64,000 nt of DNA, taken from assembly GCF_900129485.1 (NCBI RefSeq), contig NZ_FQVW01000001.1, forward strand, positions 310,001-374,000. The letters are read 5' to 3'. The notes below the pieces were generated by a model. The model saw only the letters and a list, made by a program, of their open reading frames with translations, was not told where the DNA came from and did not search any database. Positions 55,417-64,000 of this stretch are shown here, piece after piece. Numbering within the stretch: the first letter of the stretch is position 1; each line of letters starts with the position of its first letter. A program made the position numbers and the translations under genes. The stretch comes from Ornithinibacillus halophilus (lineage in GTDB: Bacteria > Bacillota > Bacilli > Bacillales > Amphibacillaceae).

Positions 55417-55506
55417 ATGGGAAATAGTTATGGATATGGTGGAGGATTCGCGTTAATCGTAGTATTATTTATCCTTCTAATTATCGTTGGTGCAGCTTGG
55501 CTATAA
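55417..55506 (+). CDS. YjcZ-type small sporulation membrane peptide
   Basis: The 29-residue product starts MGNSYGYGGGFALIVVLFILL and ends GAAWL, the pattern of YjcZ-family peptides: a Gly/Tyr-rich head and one hydrophobic segment. Such peptides are made during sporulation. AAAGGAGG lies ten bases ahead of the ATG, and a strong terminator follows at 55559. It is on the plus strand, isolated between scpA and ribT. Confidence 0.85.
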   Translation: MGNSYGYGGGFALIVVLFILLIIVGAAWL

Positions 55507-55558
55507 AATAAAAAAGAAAAAGTAGCTACGATTGATATTTATCCATGAACATGGAAAG

Positions 55559-55592
55559 AAAATCAGCCCTAATTGATTAGGGCTGATTTTTG
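55559..55592 (+). terminator. terminator after the yjcZ-type gene
   Basis: AATCAGCCCTAA and TTAGGGCTGATT form a long perfect stem with a T-tract on the plus strand. Confidence 0.88.
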
Positions 55593-55639
55593 TATTAGAG
55601 TAGTGCTAACACTTCTCTATCCACATATCATATGCTGAA

Positions 55640-56008
<369 letters not shown>

Positions 56009-56177
56009 TCATTAAAAAGCTTTTATAAAAAGCAGATCTTTAATCACGTCAACTATTCGTAATTATATTATATCTTGGTAAATGAATAAACATAAGAAAC
56101 CACAAGAATTCCTATTACCAAAATATCCCTTTTCAACATTATAAACGAACTAATCATAAATCATACAAGATTTTTAA

Positions 56178-56627
56178 TTATTTTTTGAATATTTGTTGAA
56201 AGATAACATATCCATCTGACAATTTACCTTTAACTTTAAATGGAGTAATATTGACTATTCCTATCCATGCATTCAATAACATTAACACAAAGACATAGTC
56301 ATTATGAAATATCATATATAAATACAAAAACAATAGGAAGAAAAATAAGTTACTAATTGGTCCACATAATGTAATAAAAATAATCTCTAATCGTTTGTAT
56401 GGCTTTTCACGACTACTTTCAGTAACTCCTGTAATCAAGAAAAGACTTCTAATTACGACTTGTAGTTTAGATATTGAGAATTTATATTTGTCGCTTCCCC
56501 TACCTATAACTAGAGTAATATGATCAGCCTTTAGTATCCTCGCTGCAAGCATATGACCACTTTCGTGTATTAATGTACAGAGTGGAATAGCGACGAATAA
56601 AAGATAAAGCCAGAATAATACATCCAT
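56178..56627 (-). CDS. M50-type membrane metalloprotease candidate
   Basis: The 149-residue product has an N-terminal membrane segment containing the zinc motif HESGH at residues 21-25, further hydrophobic segments (about 55-70, 85-105, 112-128), and LSDGY near residue 138, which could supply the third metal ligand as in site-2 proteases. This is a minimal M50-like layout. The substrate is unknown. It lies between ribT and ppiB, where B. subtilis has the rib genes, and starts 22 bases after the ppiB stop. Confidence 0.7.
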   Translation of the reverse strand: MDVLFWLYLLFVAIPLCTLIHESGHMLAARILKADHITLVIGRGSDKYKFSISKLQVVIRSLFLITGVTESSREKPYKRLEIIFITLCGPISNLFFFLLFLYLYMIFHNDYVFVLMLLNAWIGIVNITPFKVKGKLSDGYVIFQQIFKK

Positions 56628-56648
56628 TTGTTTTCCAAATTTCTATTT

Positions 56649-57086
56649 TTATTCAGATAATACTTTAACTTCTTTCATTACATCCCCATTTTTCATTGCT
56701 TTTACATGCTCCATGCCAGAAGTTACCTGACCAAAAACAGTATGAACACCATTTAAATGAGGTTGAGGTTCATGTACGATAAAGAACTGACTACTACCAG
56801 TGTCTTTACCAGCATGTGCCATTGAAAGAGAACCTTCTACATGTTTATGAGGGTTTCCTTCTGTTTCACATTTTATGGTGTATCCTGCATCTCCTGTTCC
56901 ATTCCCTCTAGGGCAACCACCTTGACTAACAAATCCATCTATCACTCTGTGAAAAGTTAAGCCATCATAAAAATTTTCATTAGCTAATTTTTCAAAGTTT
57001 GCTACTGTATTTGGTGCTTCATTAGGAAAAAGATCAAAAGTAATCTTATTTCCATTTTCCATGATGATATATCCGTTTTTTGTCAT
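56649..57086 (-). CDS. ppiB: peptidyl-prolyl cis-trans isomerase, cyclophilin type
   Basis: PpiB speeds proline isomerisation during protein folding; no signal peptide is present, so it is cytosolic. The 145-residue product has the cyclophilin core: [13 protein letters not shown] near residue 45, [20 protein letters not shown] near residue 95 and [11 protein letters not shown]. The length is normal for B. subtilis PpiB. It follows lysA with about 120 bases between. Confidence 0.96.
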   Translation of the reverse strand: MTKNGYIIMENGNKITFDLFPNEAPNTVANFEKLANENFYDGLTFHRVIDGFVSQGGCPRGNGTGDAGYTIKCETEGNPHKHVEGSLSMAHAGKDTGSSQFFIVHEPQPHLNGVHTVFGQVTSGMEHVKAMKNGDVMKEVKVLSE

Positions 57087-57204
57087 ATTTATTTGCTCCT
57101 AACCTGATTTTTATAAAATCTTAACTTATATTAACATGATATTCCAATAAATTAAAGTACTGCTAATCCATTTATAACAAGTACCTCAGAATTTGGGCAT
57201 TTAA

Positions 57205-58509
57205 CTAGCCCTCATAGGTTAAATCAAAACGAGTAATATCTTCAAACGTTTCTCTTTTTACAACTAGGTTGTCTATCCCATTTTCTACAAATACAACTGC
57301 AGGTTTAGAAAAACGGTTATAATTACTAGCCATTGAATAACCATATGCACCTGTAGAAAATACAGCTAGAATATCGCCAGGATCGACTTTTGGTGTAGGT
57401 AAATCCCAAATAAGCATATCTCCTGATTCACAACATTTTCCGGCAATTGAAACTACGGTCTCATTTTCCTGGTTTGCTTTGTTAGCAAGGACTCCCTCAT
57501 ACTTCGCTTGATAAAGAGCTGGACGTATGTTGTCCGTCATCCCACCATCCACAGAGACATAATTTCTTACTCCAGGAATTTCCTTCATTGAACCAACGGT
57601 GTATAAGGTTAACCCTGCATTACCTACAATGGACCTACCAGGTTCGATCCAGATTTCTGGCATAGGAATATCAATTTGTTTTGTATGATTTCTAACTGCT
57701 ACAGTAATCTCTTCCACATAAGTATTTAGTGGTAAAGGAGTATCATTTTCTGTGTATTTAATCCCAAAACCTCCACCTAAATTTAAAACTTCAGGAATAA
57801 ATCCATATGTTTCTTTCCATCTAGCTAAAACGCCAAATAGTATATCCGTTGTTTTTGTAAACCTATCAGTCTCAAAGATTTGTGAACCGATATGACAGTG
57901 TAATCCTTTAAAACGAATATGTGTGTGGTTTTGGAGCTGTTGCAATGCTTTTTCAGCTTGTCCATTGTGTAAATCAAAACCAAATTTTGAATCTTCATTT
58001 CCTGTTAGTATATATTGATGGGTGTTGGATTTAATACCTGGTGTTACTCGAATTAGAACGTCTACTTGCGTATCATACTCCTTCAATAACATCTCTAAAA
58101 GTTCAATTTCATAAAAGTTATCGACAACGATACAGCCTACATTATTTTCAATAGCCATTTTTAATTCATTTATACTCTTATTGTTTCCGTGTAAATGTAT
58201 TCGTTCGCTAGGAAAGCCAGCTTGTAATGCTGTATAAAGTTCACCTTCTGAAACCACATCCAGTGATAAACCTTCTTGTTTCATTACTTGTAAAATAGCA
58301 ATCGAAGAAAAAGCCTTACTTGCATACGCTACCTGCGCTTTTACATCAACTTTTTTAAACGTTTCAACAAATGAACGACAATTTTGTCTAATTAAATTAA
58401 CATCATATACATATAATGGGGTTCCGTATTTTTTTGCCAAATCAATAGTATCAACCCCTCCTACTTCCAGATGTCCTAATGAATTTATTTTAAATGGATG
58501 GTTAACCAT
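57205..58509 (-). CDS. lysA: diaminopimelate decarboxylase
   Basis: LysA converts meso-diaminopimelate to lysine, using pyridoxal phosphate. The 434-residue product has the PLP-lysine region VAYASKAFSS near residue 63, the glycine-rich phosphate loop LNLGGGFGIKY near residue 245 and CCESGDML near the C-terminus. It lies between spoVAF and ppiB, as in B. subtilis. No lysine riboswitch was recognised in the short upstream gap. Confidence 0.96.
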   Translation of the reverse strand: MVNHPFKINSLGHLEVGGVDTIDLAKKYGTPLYVYDVNLIRQNCRSFVETFKKVDVKAQVAYASKAFSSIAILQVMKQEGLSLDVVSEGELYTALQAGFPSERIHLHGNNKSINELKMAIENNVGCIVVDNFYEIELLEMLLKEYDTQVDVLIRVTPGIKSNTHQYILTGNEDSKFGFDLHNGQAEKALQQLQNHTHIRFKGLHCHIGSQIFETDRFTKTTDILFGVLARWKETYGFIPEVLNLGGGFGIKYTENDTPLPLNTYVEEITVAVRNHTKQIDIPMPEIWIEPGRSIVGNAGLTLYTVGSMKEIPGVRNYVSVDGGMTDNIRPALYQAKYEGVLANKANQENETVVSIAGKCCESGDMLIWDLPTPKVDPGDILAVFSTGAYGYSMASNYNRFSKPAVVFVENGIDNLVVKRETFEDITRFDLTYEG

Positions 58510-58631
58510 ATTAATCCCCCGATTTTTTAATAGATTAGAAAGTATAACTTTCAGAGATGACTAATTCCGAGCGCACGCGCTTTTCTTAAATTTCTAACTA
58601 ATAAAGATACTTTATCACACCATTTTTTAAA

Positions 58632-58673
58632 ACAAAAGAGATACAGCCCGTATTTTTACGAATTGTATCTCTA
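58632..58673 (-). terminator. terminator after spoVAF
   Basis: AGAGATACA and TGTATCTCT form a nine-base stem, followed by TTTGTTTT on the minus strand. Confidence 0.8.
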
Positions 58674-58679
58674 TTGAAC

Positions 58680-60137
58680 TTAAGGTTGTCTGTAATTGTT
58701 TTTAGGGTGTACGATACTTGGCCTGCTCTTCGTTAATGGAACAGGAACACGGAATAGAATATTTACCATCGCTTTAAAGTTAAAAGGTAATAATGGCCAT
58801 AAATATGGAGTCCGTAATGATTTGATACTCGCTAAGAATAATAGAAAAATCGTTACACTAATTACAAATCCTATTAATCCCCAAATGGAAGTTGCAATTA
58901 ATAAGAATAAATTTGCAACTTTGTTTGCGACACTCAGTTCATAACTCGGCGTTACATAAGAACCTATGGCACTTATAGAAATATATAAAATAACTTCAGG
59001 ACTTAACATCCCTACATCAATTGCAATTTGTCCAATTAAAACAGCTGCTATTAACCCCATTGCTGTAGATAGAGCAGTAGGAGTATGTATCGCGGCCATC
59101 CTCAGAAACTCTATCCCTATTACTCCTAGAATAATTTGAATCACGATTGGAATATTTCCTTCATCATTCGGTCCGATAAACGACAATCCTTTTGGTAATA
59201 GGGAAGGATCTAATACAAATAATAGCCATGCCGGCAAAAGAAATAGTGAAGCAAATACTGCTAAAAATCTTGTCCACCTAATAAATGTTCCTATTGTTGG
59301 AACTTGACGATGTTCTTCAGCATGTTGAACATGATGGAAGAATGTTGTTGGTAATATAATTACTGAAGGAGATGTATCAACGATAATTAATACATGTCCT
59401 TCTAAGAGATGACTTGCTGCGACATCTGGTCGTTCGGTATATCTCACTAATGGATATGGATTCCAATTTCTCTTCACAATATATTCTTCTAACGTTTTCT
59501 CTGCCATAGAGATACCATCAATTTCAATTTGTTCGATCTTATCTTTAATTAATTGGACCAAACCATCATCAGCCACATCTTGTAAATAACTAATACAAAC
59601 ATCAGTTTTGGAACGTTCTCCAACTTTTAACATTTCATGCCTTAATCTTGCATCCCGTATTCTCCGTCTAGTAAGCGCAGTGTTCTCTACAACATTTTCC
59701 GTATATCCATCACGGGAACCTCTAATTACTCTTTCCGTATCCGGTTCTTCTGGTGATCTCCCTGGATAACTTCTAACATCAACAACAAATGCAAATTTTT
59801 CTCCATCAATAAAAACAACAATTAAACCTGATAACATTTGATCAACAGCCTCATCCATTGATTTAATAGGATCAACCTGTTGGTGTAAAAGACGATTTTC
59901 AATTATCTCAGGTACTTTTTTACGATTTTTTTCATGGTCATTTAAATTAACAAGTTCCTTCAATAATTCTTGAACGATTGCACTATCAACTAAGCCTGTT
60001 AAATAATACAATTGTACCTTTGTTTTTAGAATGACAATTTCTCTGAAGCCAACATCATAGGAAGTACCCACTCCTATTTTAGTTTCCATATATTTTTGAG
60101 TTTCCGAAATTTTTCCAGAGATCGGACTTTTTTTCAC
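58680..60137 (-). CDS. spoVAF: stage V sporulation protein AF (GerA-type)
   Basis: SpoVAF belongs to the GerAA family and modulates germination. The product has a soluble N-terminal half (including VQLYYLTGLVDS and the conserved PYPLVRYTERPD near residue 235) and a membrane half of five or more segments. GTG at 60137 is chosen because GGAG lies just ahead of it; a GTG at 60146 is possible. The frame also extends upstream into spoVAB. About 485 residues. It follows spoVAB directly, without spoVAC, spoVAD or spoVAE between. Confidence 0.92.
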   Translation of the reverse strand: MKKSPISGKISETQKYMETKIGVGTSYDVGFREIVILKTKVQLYYLTGLVDSAIVQELLKELVNLNDHEKNRKKVPEIIENRLLHQQVDPIKSMDEAVDQMLSGLIVVFIDGEKFAFVVDVRSYPGRSPEEPDTERVIRGSRDGYTENVVENTALTRRRIRDARLRHEMLKVGERSKTDVCISYLQDVADDGLVQLIKDKIEQIEIDGISMAEKTLEEYIVKRNWNPYPLVRYTERPDVAASHLLEGHVLIIVDTSPSVIILPTTFFHHVQHAEEHRQVPTIGTFIRWTRFLAVFASLFLLPAWLLFVLDPSLLPKGLSFIGPNDEGNIPIVIQIILGVIGIEFLRMAAIHTPTALSTAMGLIAAVLIGQIAIDVGMLSPEVILYISISAIGSYVTPSYELSVANKVANLFLLIATSIWGLIGFVISVTIFLLFLASIKSLRTPYLWPLLPFNFKAMVNILFRVPVPLTKSRPSIVHPKNNYRQP

Positions 60138-60162
60138 TTTTTTCACTCCATTCCCTGATTTT

Positions 60163-60591
60163 CTAATACCTAACCAAGATAATCCATTGAAATAATGAAC
60201 CAGCAATTTTACCAAAAACGATTGCCATCAAAAACCATAATAAATACTGGTTTAATCCGATACGTTTTGTTATTAACGGAAAAACATTTAGTACTTCCGT
60301 CAATGCTGCAGCAAGCATTCCGTTAAAAACCCCATGAAATATACCCCAGACAGCTAATAAAATACTTGGCTGGGACCAATGAATACCAGCAAATGACATG
60401 AATGTACCAAACAATGTACCAGTAACTACACATCCGATATAAGATTTTATTAATTTATTCGTTTTACTTAGTTGAATTAACCTGGGGATGATGCCTAATA
60501 CAGTCAAAAAAGCAACAAACCCACACCCAACAGCAAGCCCACCAGCAAAACCTACAAATAGTTGTATAAGATTAGAAAGGATCGTTGCCAT
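60163..60591 (-). CDS. spoVAB: stage V sporulation protein AB
   Basis: SpoVAB is a small membrane protein of the SpoVA group that moves dipicolinic acid in and out of the spore. The 142-residue product starts with a membrane segment and has the family signature FAGGLAVGCGFVAFLTVLGI then PRLIQLSKT. About four membrane segments are visible. It overlaps the end of spoVAA by 20 bases. Confidence 0.92.
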   Translation of the reverse strand: MATILSNLIQLFVGFAGGLAVGCGFVAFLTVLGIIPRLIQLSKTNKLIKSYIGCVVTGTLFGTFMSFAGIHWSQPSILLAVWGIFHGVFNGMLAAALTEVLNVFPLITKRIGLNQYLLWFLMAIVFGKIAGSLFQWIILVRY

Positions 60592-61192
60592 TGTTTAATT
60601 TGTTCTCATAATAGCTAACATAATTATCAATGCCTTGCTGATATTTGTAGATTTCTAATTCCAGTGGACTTGGTTCTTCATTAAACTTCTTTTTAAAGAA
60701 ATAATTAAAAAACAATAACATACCAGCTCCTAACCCCAACGAGTAAGGTATTTGAATCCATAAAGGGTACTCATTTTCTTCACCAGTTAATAAAAAGTGA
60801 AGTTTTTGTTGGACCTCTTGCATGCTAACATCATAATGAAAATTCATGATTGTCATTGCTGTCCCAATGAATAAAAGAAGCCATACAAATCCAACAATTA
60901 ATACTGAAGGTGATTTCTTATATTTCTTTATCCGTATAATGGTTTGTTCTGGTCCTAAGAGTTGTATTTCTAAATTGGGATGCATTTCCGTTAAGTATTT
61001 AATTATTAAAAAGCTATCAATGACCACTATTTCCTTATCTTTCTGTGTAATTTGATAAATCTTCATATTTCCTAGCGACTTCTGTAATTTATCGGAATTA
61101 ATTGTTAAGTACGCTATATCCTTTAATCTAACCTCTTGCATCGATGAAAATTCAATGTTTCTTTTAAGGCGCAAATATAAGATATCCGTCAC
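60572..61192 (-). CDS. spoVAA: stage V sporulation protein AA
   Basis: SpoVAA is the first protein of the spoVA operon; its C-terminal half is membrane bound (about residues 95-115 and 150-170). GTG at 61192 is chosen: AAGGTGGG lies before it, the product begins (M)TDILYLRLKRN, and its length of 206 residues equals that of B. subtilis. The open frame runs further upstream, through the sigF terminator, and is not used. SpoVAA's N-terminal soluble part, with VRLKDIAYL near residue 25, is recognisable. Confidence 0.88.
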   Translation of the reverse strand: MTDILYLRLKRNIEFSSMQEVRLKDIAYLTINSDKLQKSLGNMKIYQITQKDKEIVVIDSFLIIKYLTEMHPNLEIQLLGPEQTIIRIKKYKKSPSVLIVGFVWLLLFIGTAMTIMNFHYDVSMQEVQQKLHFLLTGEENEYPLWIQIPYSLGLGAGMLLFFNYFFKKKFNEEPSPLELEIYKYQQGIDNYVSYYENKLNNGNDPF

Positions 61193-61284
61193 CAATTTTC
61201 CCACCTTTACCTTCACTCGATACATACTAGTATTTGTACAAAAGTAAATTTTATTATAAGAAAAGCGTAGAGCATTATTAATAC

Positions 61285-61326
61285 AAAAAAGCGTGTATGG
61301 ATTTATCATTCCAAACACGCTTTTTA
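61285..61326 (-). terminator. terminator after sigF
   Basis: AAAAAGCGTGTTTGG pairs with CCATACACGCTTTTT around an AT loop, followed by TTGTATT on the minus strand. It separates the spoIIA operon from spoVAA. Confidence 0.85.
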
Positions 61327-61353
61327 ACCATTCCTTATTCTAATGTACTTATT

Positions 61354-62109
61354 CTATGGTTCAATTTTTTCTTTCATCTCGATTAATATTTTCTTTTCTA
61401 ATCTAGAAACCTGCACTTGTGAAATTCCTAGTCTTTCAGCAACTTCTGATTGGGTTTTATCTTTATAGTATCTTAAGTACAGGATTAACCTTTCACGTGC
61501 ATCTAGACCCCTAATTGCTTCCTGCAAAGATAATTTGTCGAACCAGTTAGCATCCTGATCGGCTATTTGATCCAATAAAGTTATTGGATCCCCATCATTT
61601 TCAAATACTGTTTCATGTATTGAATGAGGTGCTTTAGCTGCTTCCTGTGCATGTACTACTTCTTCTGGAGTTAATTCTAGTTCCCTAGCAATTTCATTAA
61701 TAGTCGGTGACCTACCATATTCCTTCGTTAATTCATCTTTCTTTTTTCGTATTTTATTACCCATTTCTTTTAATGACCGGCTTACTTTTACACTGCCGTC
61801 ATCTCTAAGAAATCGCTGTATTTCACCTATAATCATAGGTACAGCGTACGTTGAGAAACGAACATCATAGGAAAGATCAAATTTATCAATTGATTTAATT
61901 AATCCGATACTACCAATTTGGAATAAGTCATCTGGATCATATCCACGGTTCATGAAACGTTGAACAACAGACCATACTAGTCTAATATTTTTCTCAACTA
62001 GTATATCTCTAGCCTCTTTATCCCCTTGTTGACTTCTGTAAATATAATCTTTCACCTGTTCATCTGTTAAAGCATCTTTTCGGTTATTATTTTTCACATT
62101 AACATCCAT
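61354..62109 (-). CDS. sigF: RNA polymerase sigma factor SigF
   Basis: SigF is the first forespore-specific sigma factor. The 251-residue product has region 2 with DILVEKNIRLVWSVVQRFM and YDPDDLFQIGSIGLIKS, region 3, and the region 4 helix-turn-helix QSEVAERLGISQVQVSRLEK near the end. AGGGG lies eight bases before the ATG at 62109; an ATG two codons earlier is too close to it. It is last in spoIIAA-spoIIAB-sigF. Confidence 0.97.
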   Translation of the reverse strand: MDVNVKNNNRKDALTDEQVKDYIYRSQQGDKEARDILVEKNIRLVWSVVQRFMNRGYDPDDLFQIGSIGLIKSIDKFDLSYDVRFSTYAVPMIIGEIQRFLRDDGSVKVSRSLKEMGNKIRKKKDELTKEYGRSPTINEIARELELTPEEVVHAQEAAKAPHSIHETVFENDGDPITLLDQIADQDANWFDKLSLQEAIRGLDARERLILYLRYYKDKTQSEVAERLGISQVQVSRLEKKILIEMKEKIEP

Positions 62110-62120
62110 AGGCATGGCCC

Positions 62121-62561
62121 CTAATTATAAACCGTTTTACTTTTTGTTAATTGCTTTTTCATATGAACCGTTGTCCCTTGTCCAGGTTTTGAAATGACTT
62201 CTACAGAGTCCATAAAATTCTCAATAATCGTAAATCCCATCCCCGATCTTTCTAATTCAGGTTTTGACGTATACAGCGGTTGACGAGCCTCTTCAATATC
62301 TTCCATTCCTATTCCACTATCCTTAATCGTAATCTCAACCTCTCCATCATTTAGGATGCAGGAAATAGATATTTTGTGATCAGGTTCTTCGTTATAACCA
62401 TGGATAATAGAATTAGTTACTGCTTCTGACACAACAGTCTTTATTTCTGTTAGTTCTTCCATTGTTGGGTCTAATTGTGAAACAAACGACGCAACAGTAA
62501 CCCTTGCAAAAGATTCATTTGAACTTACACTAGAAAACTCCACATTCATTTCATTTTTCAT
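62121..62561 (-). CDS. spoIIAB: anti-sigma F factor SpoIIAB
   Basis: SpoIIAB binds and inhibits SigF and also phosphorylates SpoIIAA with ATP. The 146-residue product is a GHKL kinase: [14 protein letters not shown] (N box) near residue 47, [20 protein letters not shown] (G1 box), [17 protein letters not shown] (G2 box). Its start overlaps the spoIIAA stop by four bases. Confidence 0.97.
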   Translation of the reverse strand: MKNEMNVEFSSVSSNESFARVTVASFVSQLDPTMEELTEIKTVVSEAVTNSIIHGYNEEPDHKISISCILNDGEVEITIKDSGIGMEDIEEARQPLYTSKPELERSGMGFTIIENFMDSVEVISKPGQGTTVHMKKQLTKSKTVYN

Positions 62562-62911
62562 GAAGCCACCCCCAAAGTAACTAAAGCGAATTCCTCATTC
62601 TCTTCATGACGTACAATCTTAAATAATCCAGACATTTCGAATAAACGATGAATGGAAGGAGGAACGGAACAAACAACCATTTCTCCTCCCAGCTGTAATA
62701 CTTCTTTATATCTTCCCAGTACAACCCCCAAACCGGAGCTGTCCATAAAGGAAATATTTTCTAAATTTAAAATGACATGTTTTACTGAATTGGTATAGAT
62801 CATGTCAGACCATTTTTCACGAAGTATTTCTGCTTCATGATGATCCAATTCTCCAGAAAGTCTGACGATTAGTACATCTTCTTTAACGTCAAAAGTATAA
62901 GTTAAACCCAT
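62558..62911 (-). CDS. spoIIAA: anti-sigma F factor antagonist SpoIIAA
   Basis: SpoIIAA frees SigF when unphosphorylated. The 117-residue STAS-domain product has [17 protein letters not shown] with serine 58 as the phosphorylation site. It starts the operon, with GGAGG before the ATG and a sigma-H promoter at 62946-62973. Confidence 0.97.
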   Translation of the reverse strand: MGLTYTFDVKEDVLIVRLSGELDHHEAEILREKWSDMIYTNSVKHVILNLENISFMDSSGLGVVLGRYKEVLQLGGEMVVCSVPPSIHRLFEMSGLFKIVRHEENEEFALVTLGVAS

Positions 62912-62945
62912 TTAATTTCCTCCTTACATTCCTTTGTAAGTATTG

Positions 62946-62973
62946 ATTCTTGATTAAATGGGTAAAATCCTGC
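62946..62973 (-). promoter_or_regulatory. sigma-H promoter of the spoIIA operon
   Basis: On the minus strand GCAGGATTT (62965-62973) is a full match to the sigma-H -35 consensus, and CAAGAAT (62946-62952) matches the -10 GAAT core, with a 12-base spacer. The spoIIA operon has a sigma-H promoter in the same place in B. subtilis. It lies between dacF and spoIIAA, about 35 bases before the ATG. Confidence 0.8.
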
Positions 62974-63015
62974 TTTATGACAAAAGAAGAAGTACTTCGA
63001 TTATTTTAGTGTTAT

Positions 63016-64000
63016 TCACTTAGATTTCGACAACTTCTCTAATGAACGTTTTACTAAAGTAAAATAGGATGCTTTATCAATATTCTCATTTACAGTTAAA
63101 GGTGTTTCTGAAAGTGTTTCTTCTCCTGACATTACCTTTAATACACCAACTTGATCTCCCTTTTTGATTGGTAACGATAATTCAGATTCGATTTTCACAC
63201 TAGTTGTAATATCGTCTAAAGAATCGCCCTTACGATAAATAGTGCTAATCGATTCTGATGCGACAACATCTACTTTTTTCTGCTCTGCTTTCAATATTTC
63301 TAATGTAGTAATTGTTTGATCTTTATCAAATAACTTCTTAGTATCGTACGAGTTAAATGCATAGTCTAACATTTGCGACACTGTTGCATTTCTTTCCTTT
63401 GGAGTATCAATTCCCATTACAACAGCTACCACTCTCATATCATTCTTTTTAGCTGTCGCAGTTAGGCAATATTTAGCTTCACTAGTAAAACCTGTTTTTA
63501 AGCCATCAACTCCAGGATAAAATCTTACTAGCTTGTTCGTGTTAACTAGCCAAAACTCATCTTCAGTACCTTTTCTTAAGTAATCCTCATAAATAGAAGT
63601 ATATTCTGTAATCGATTCATACTTTAATAATTCCTTAGCCATAATAGCCATATCATAAGCAGTACTATAATGATCTTCTGCTGGTAACCCGGATACATTT
63701 TGGAATTTAGTATTTTCTAAACCTAACTTTTTTACTTTTTCATTCATTTTTTGAACGAATGCTTCTTCGCTCCCTGCAATTCGCTCTGCTAAGGCTACAC
63801 TCGCATCATTTCCAGATGCTACAGCAACTCCTTTAAGCAAGTCGTTCACAGTCATTTCTTCTCCTGCTTCTAGAAAGATTTGTGAGCCACCCATTCCAGC
63901 AGCATTTTCACTCACGCGGATCGTTTCATCTTTTTCAATAACTCCTTTATCAAGGGCTTCCATAATAAGGAGAAGGGTCATCACTTTCGTCATACTAGCA
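63016..64000 (-). CDS. dacF: D-alanyl-D-alanine carboxypeptidase DacF (5' end outside the window)
   Basis: DacF is a forespore-expressed PBP that regulates cortex cross-linking. The visible 328 residues carry SMTK (SxxK, just at the window edge), SGN in VASGNDASVALAE, and KTG in GVDGLKTGFTSEAKY, followed by the C-terminal PBP5 domain with a basic tail (LVKRSLEKLSKSK). The N-terminal signal peptide lies outside the window. It precedes spoIIAA, as in B. subtilis. Confidence 0.93.
   Translation of the reverse strand, partial: ASMTKVMTLLLIMEALDKGVIEKDETIRVSENAAGMGGSQIFLEAGEEMTVNDLLKGVAVASGNDASVALAERIAGSEEAFVQKMNEKVKKLGLENTKFQNVSGLPAEDHYSTAYDMAIMAKELLKYESITEYTSIYEDYLRKGTEDEFWLVNTNKLVRFYPGVDGLKTGFTSEAKYCLTATAKKNDMRVVAVVMGIDTPKERNATVSQMLDYAFNSYDTKKLFDKDQTITTLEILKAEQKKVDVVASESISTIYRKGDSLDDITTSVKIESELSLPIKKGDQVGVLKVMSGEETLSETPLTVNENIDKASYFTLVKRSLEKLSKSK

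Noticed and set aside
58510-58631. Possible lysine riboswitch ahead of lysA
   Set aside because: The gap before lysA is short and AT-rich and shows no L-box core; only the spoVAF terminator was found.
61193-61318. Longer spoVAA start at 61318
   Set aside because: The extension runs through the sigF terminator and has no ribosome site; GTG at 61192 gives the family length.

Overview
The window is AT-rich chromosomal DNA from an endospore-forming member of the Bacillaceae. The evidence is sporulation genes throughout (spoIIAA-spoIIAB-sigF, spoVA, spoIVA, spmAB, sleB-ypeB, spoVIF, yjcZ type), bacillithiol genes (bshA, ypdA), a menaquinol bc complex, TRAP (mtrB), and a gene order that largely follows the Bacillus subtilis cca-to-dacF stretch. 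Several gene losses compared with B. subtilis, and a Bacillaceae-type intergenic repeat, suggest an Oceanobacillus/Virgibacillus-like genus. That placement is an inference. Almost all genes lie on the minus strand, so the reading order is right to left; the plus-strand exceptions are ypjC, the asparaginase gene, fer and a tiny yjcZ-type gene. No rRNA, tRNA, insertion sequence, prophage or CRISPR array was seen.

Region 1 (1-9.5 kb): cca (cut by the window edge), bshA, mgsA, dapB and ypjD form one operon. Next come divergent ypjC, a YugP-like zinc peptidase, a much shortened ypjB, ypjA, the qcrABC bc complex with a clear sigma-A promoter, ypiF and reoY. Region 2 (9.6-21.3 kb): ypiA, the shikimate genes aroA-aroB-aroC, cheR, ndk, the menaquinone genes hepT-menH-hepS, mtrB, hbs and spoIVA. 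The trp-hisC-tyrA-aroH block of B. subtilis and mtrA are absent. Region 3 (21.5-33.4 kb): yphF, a DUF2768 gene, spoVIF, gpsA, der, the yphB/ypzH/yphA group, an S1-domain gene, cmk, motI, ypeB, sleB and prsW.

Region 4 (33.5-42.7 kb): asparaginase, ypdA, gudB, mecB/ypbH, a metallophosphoesterase, ypbE-like and ypbD genes, recQ, ypbB and ferredoxin. Region 5 (42.7-50.7 kb): a cobalamin riboswitch with an intrinsic terminator heads a two-gene unit, a DUF4430 lipoprotein plus an ECF-type substrate-binding membrane protein, predicted to take up vitamin B12. It is followed by resE-resD, a structured repeat of about 130 nt, and resC-resB-resA for cytochrome c maturation. Region 6 (50.7-64 kb): rluB, spmB-spmA-dacB, scpB-scpA, a tiny yjcZ-type gene, an orphan ribT, an M50-type peptidase, ppiB, lysA, a reduced spoVA operon (AA, AB, AF only), sigF-spoIIAB-spoIIAA with a sigma-H promoter, and dacF (cut by the window edge).

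The genes fall into connected themes: bacillithiol and redox balance (bshA, ypdA, ferredoxin), the menaquinone/cytochrome branch (hepS-menH-hepT, qcr, resABC, resDE), aromatic precursor supply for menaquinone, and spore formation and germination. The most notable departures from the familiar layout are the B12-riboswitch uptake unit, the apparent ATT start of ypjD, the loss of bshB1, mtrA, the rib operon and spoVAC-AD-AE from their usual places, and the structured repeat that separates resC from resD.
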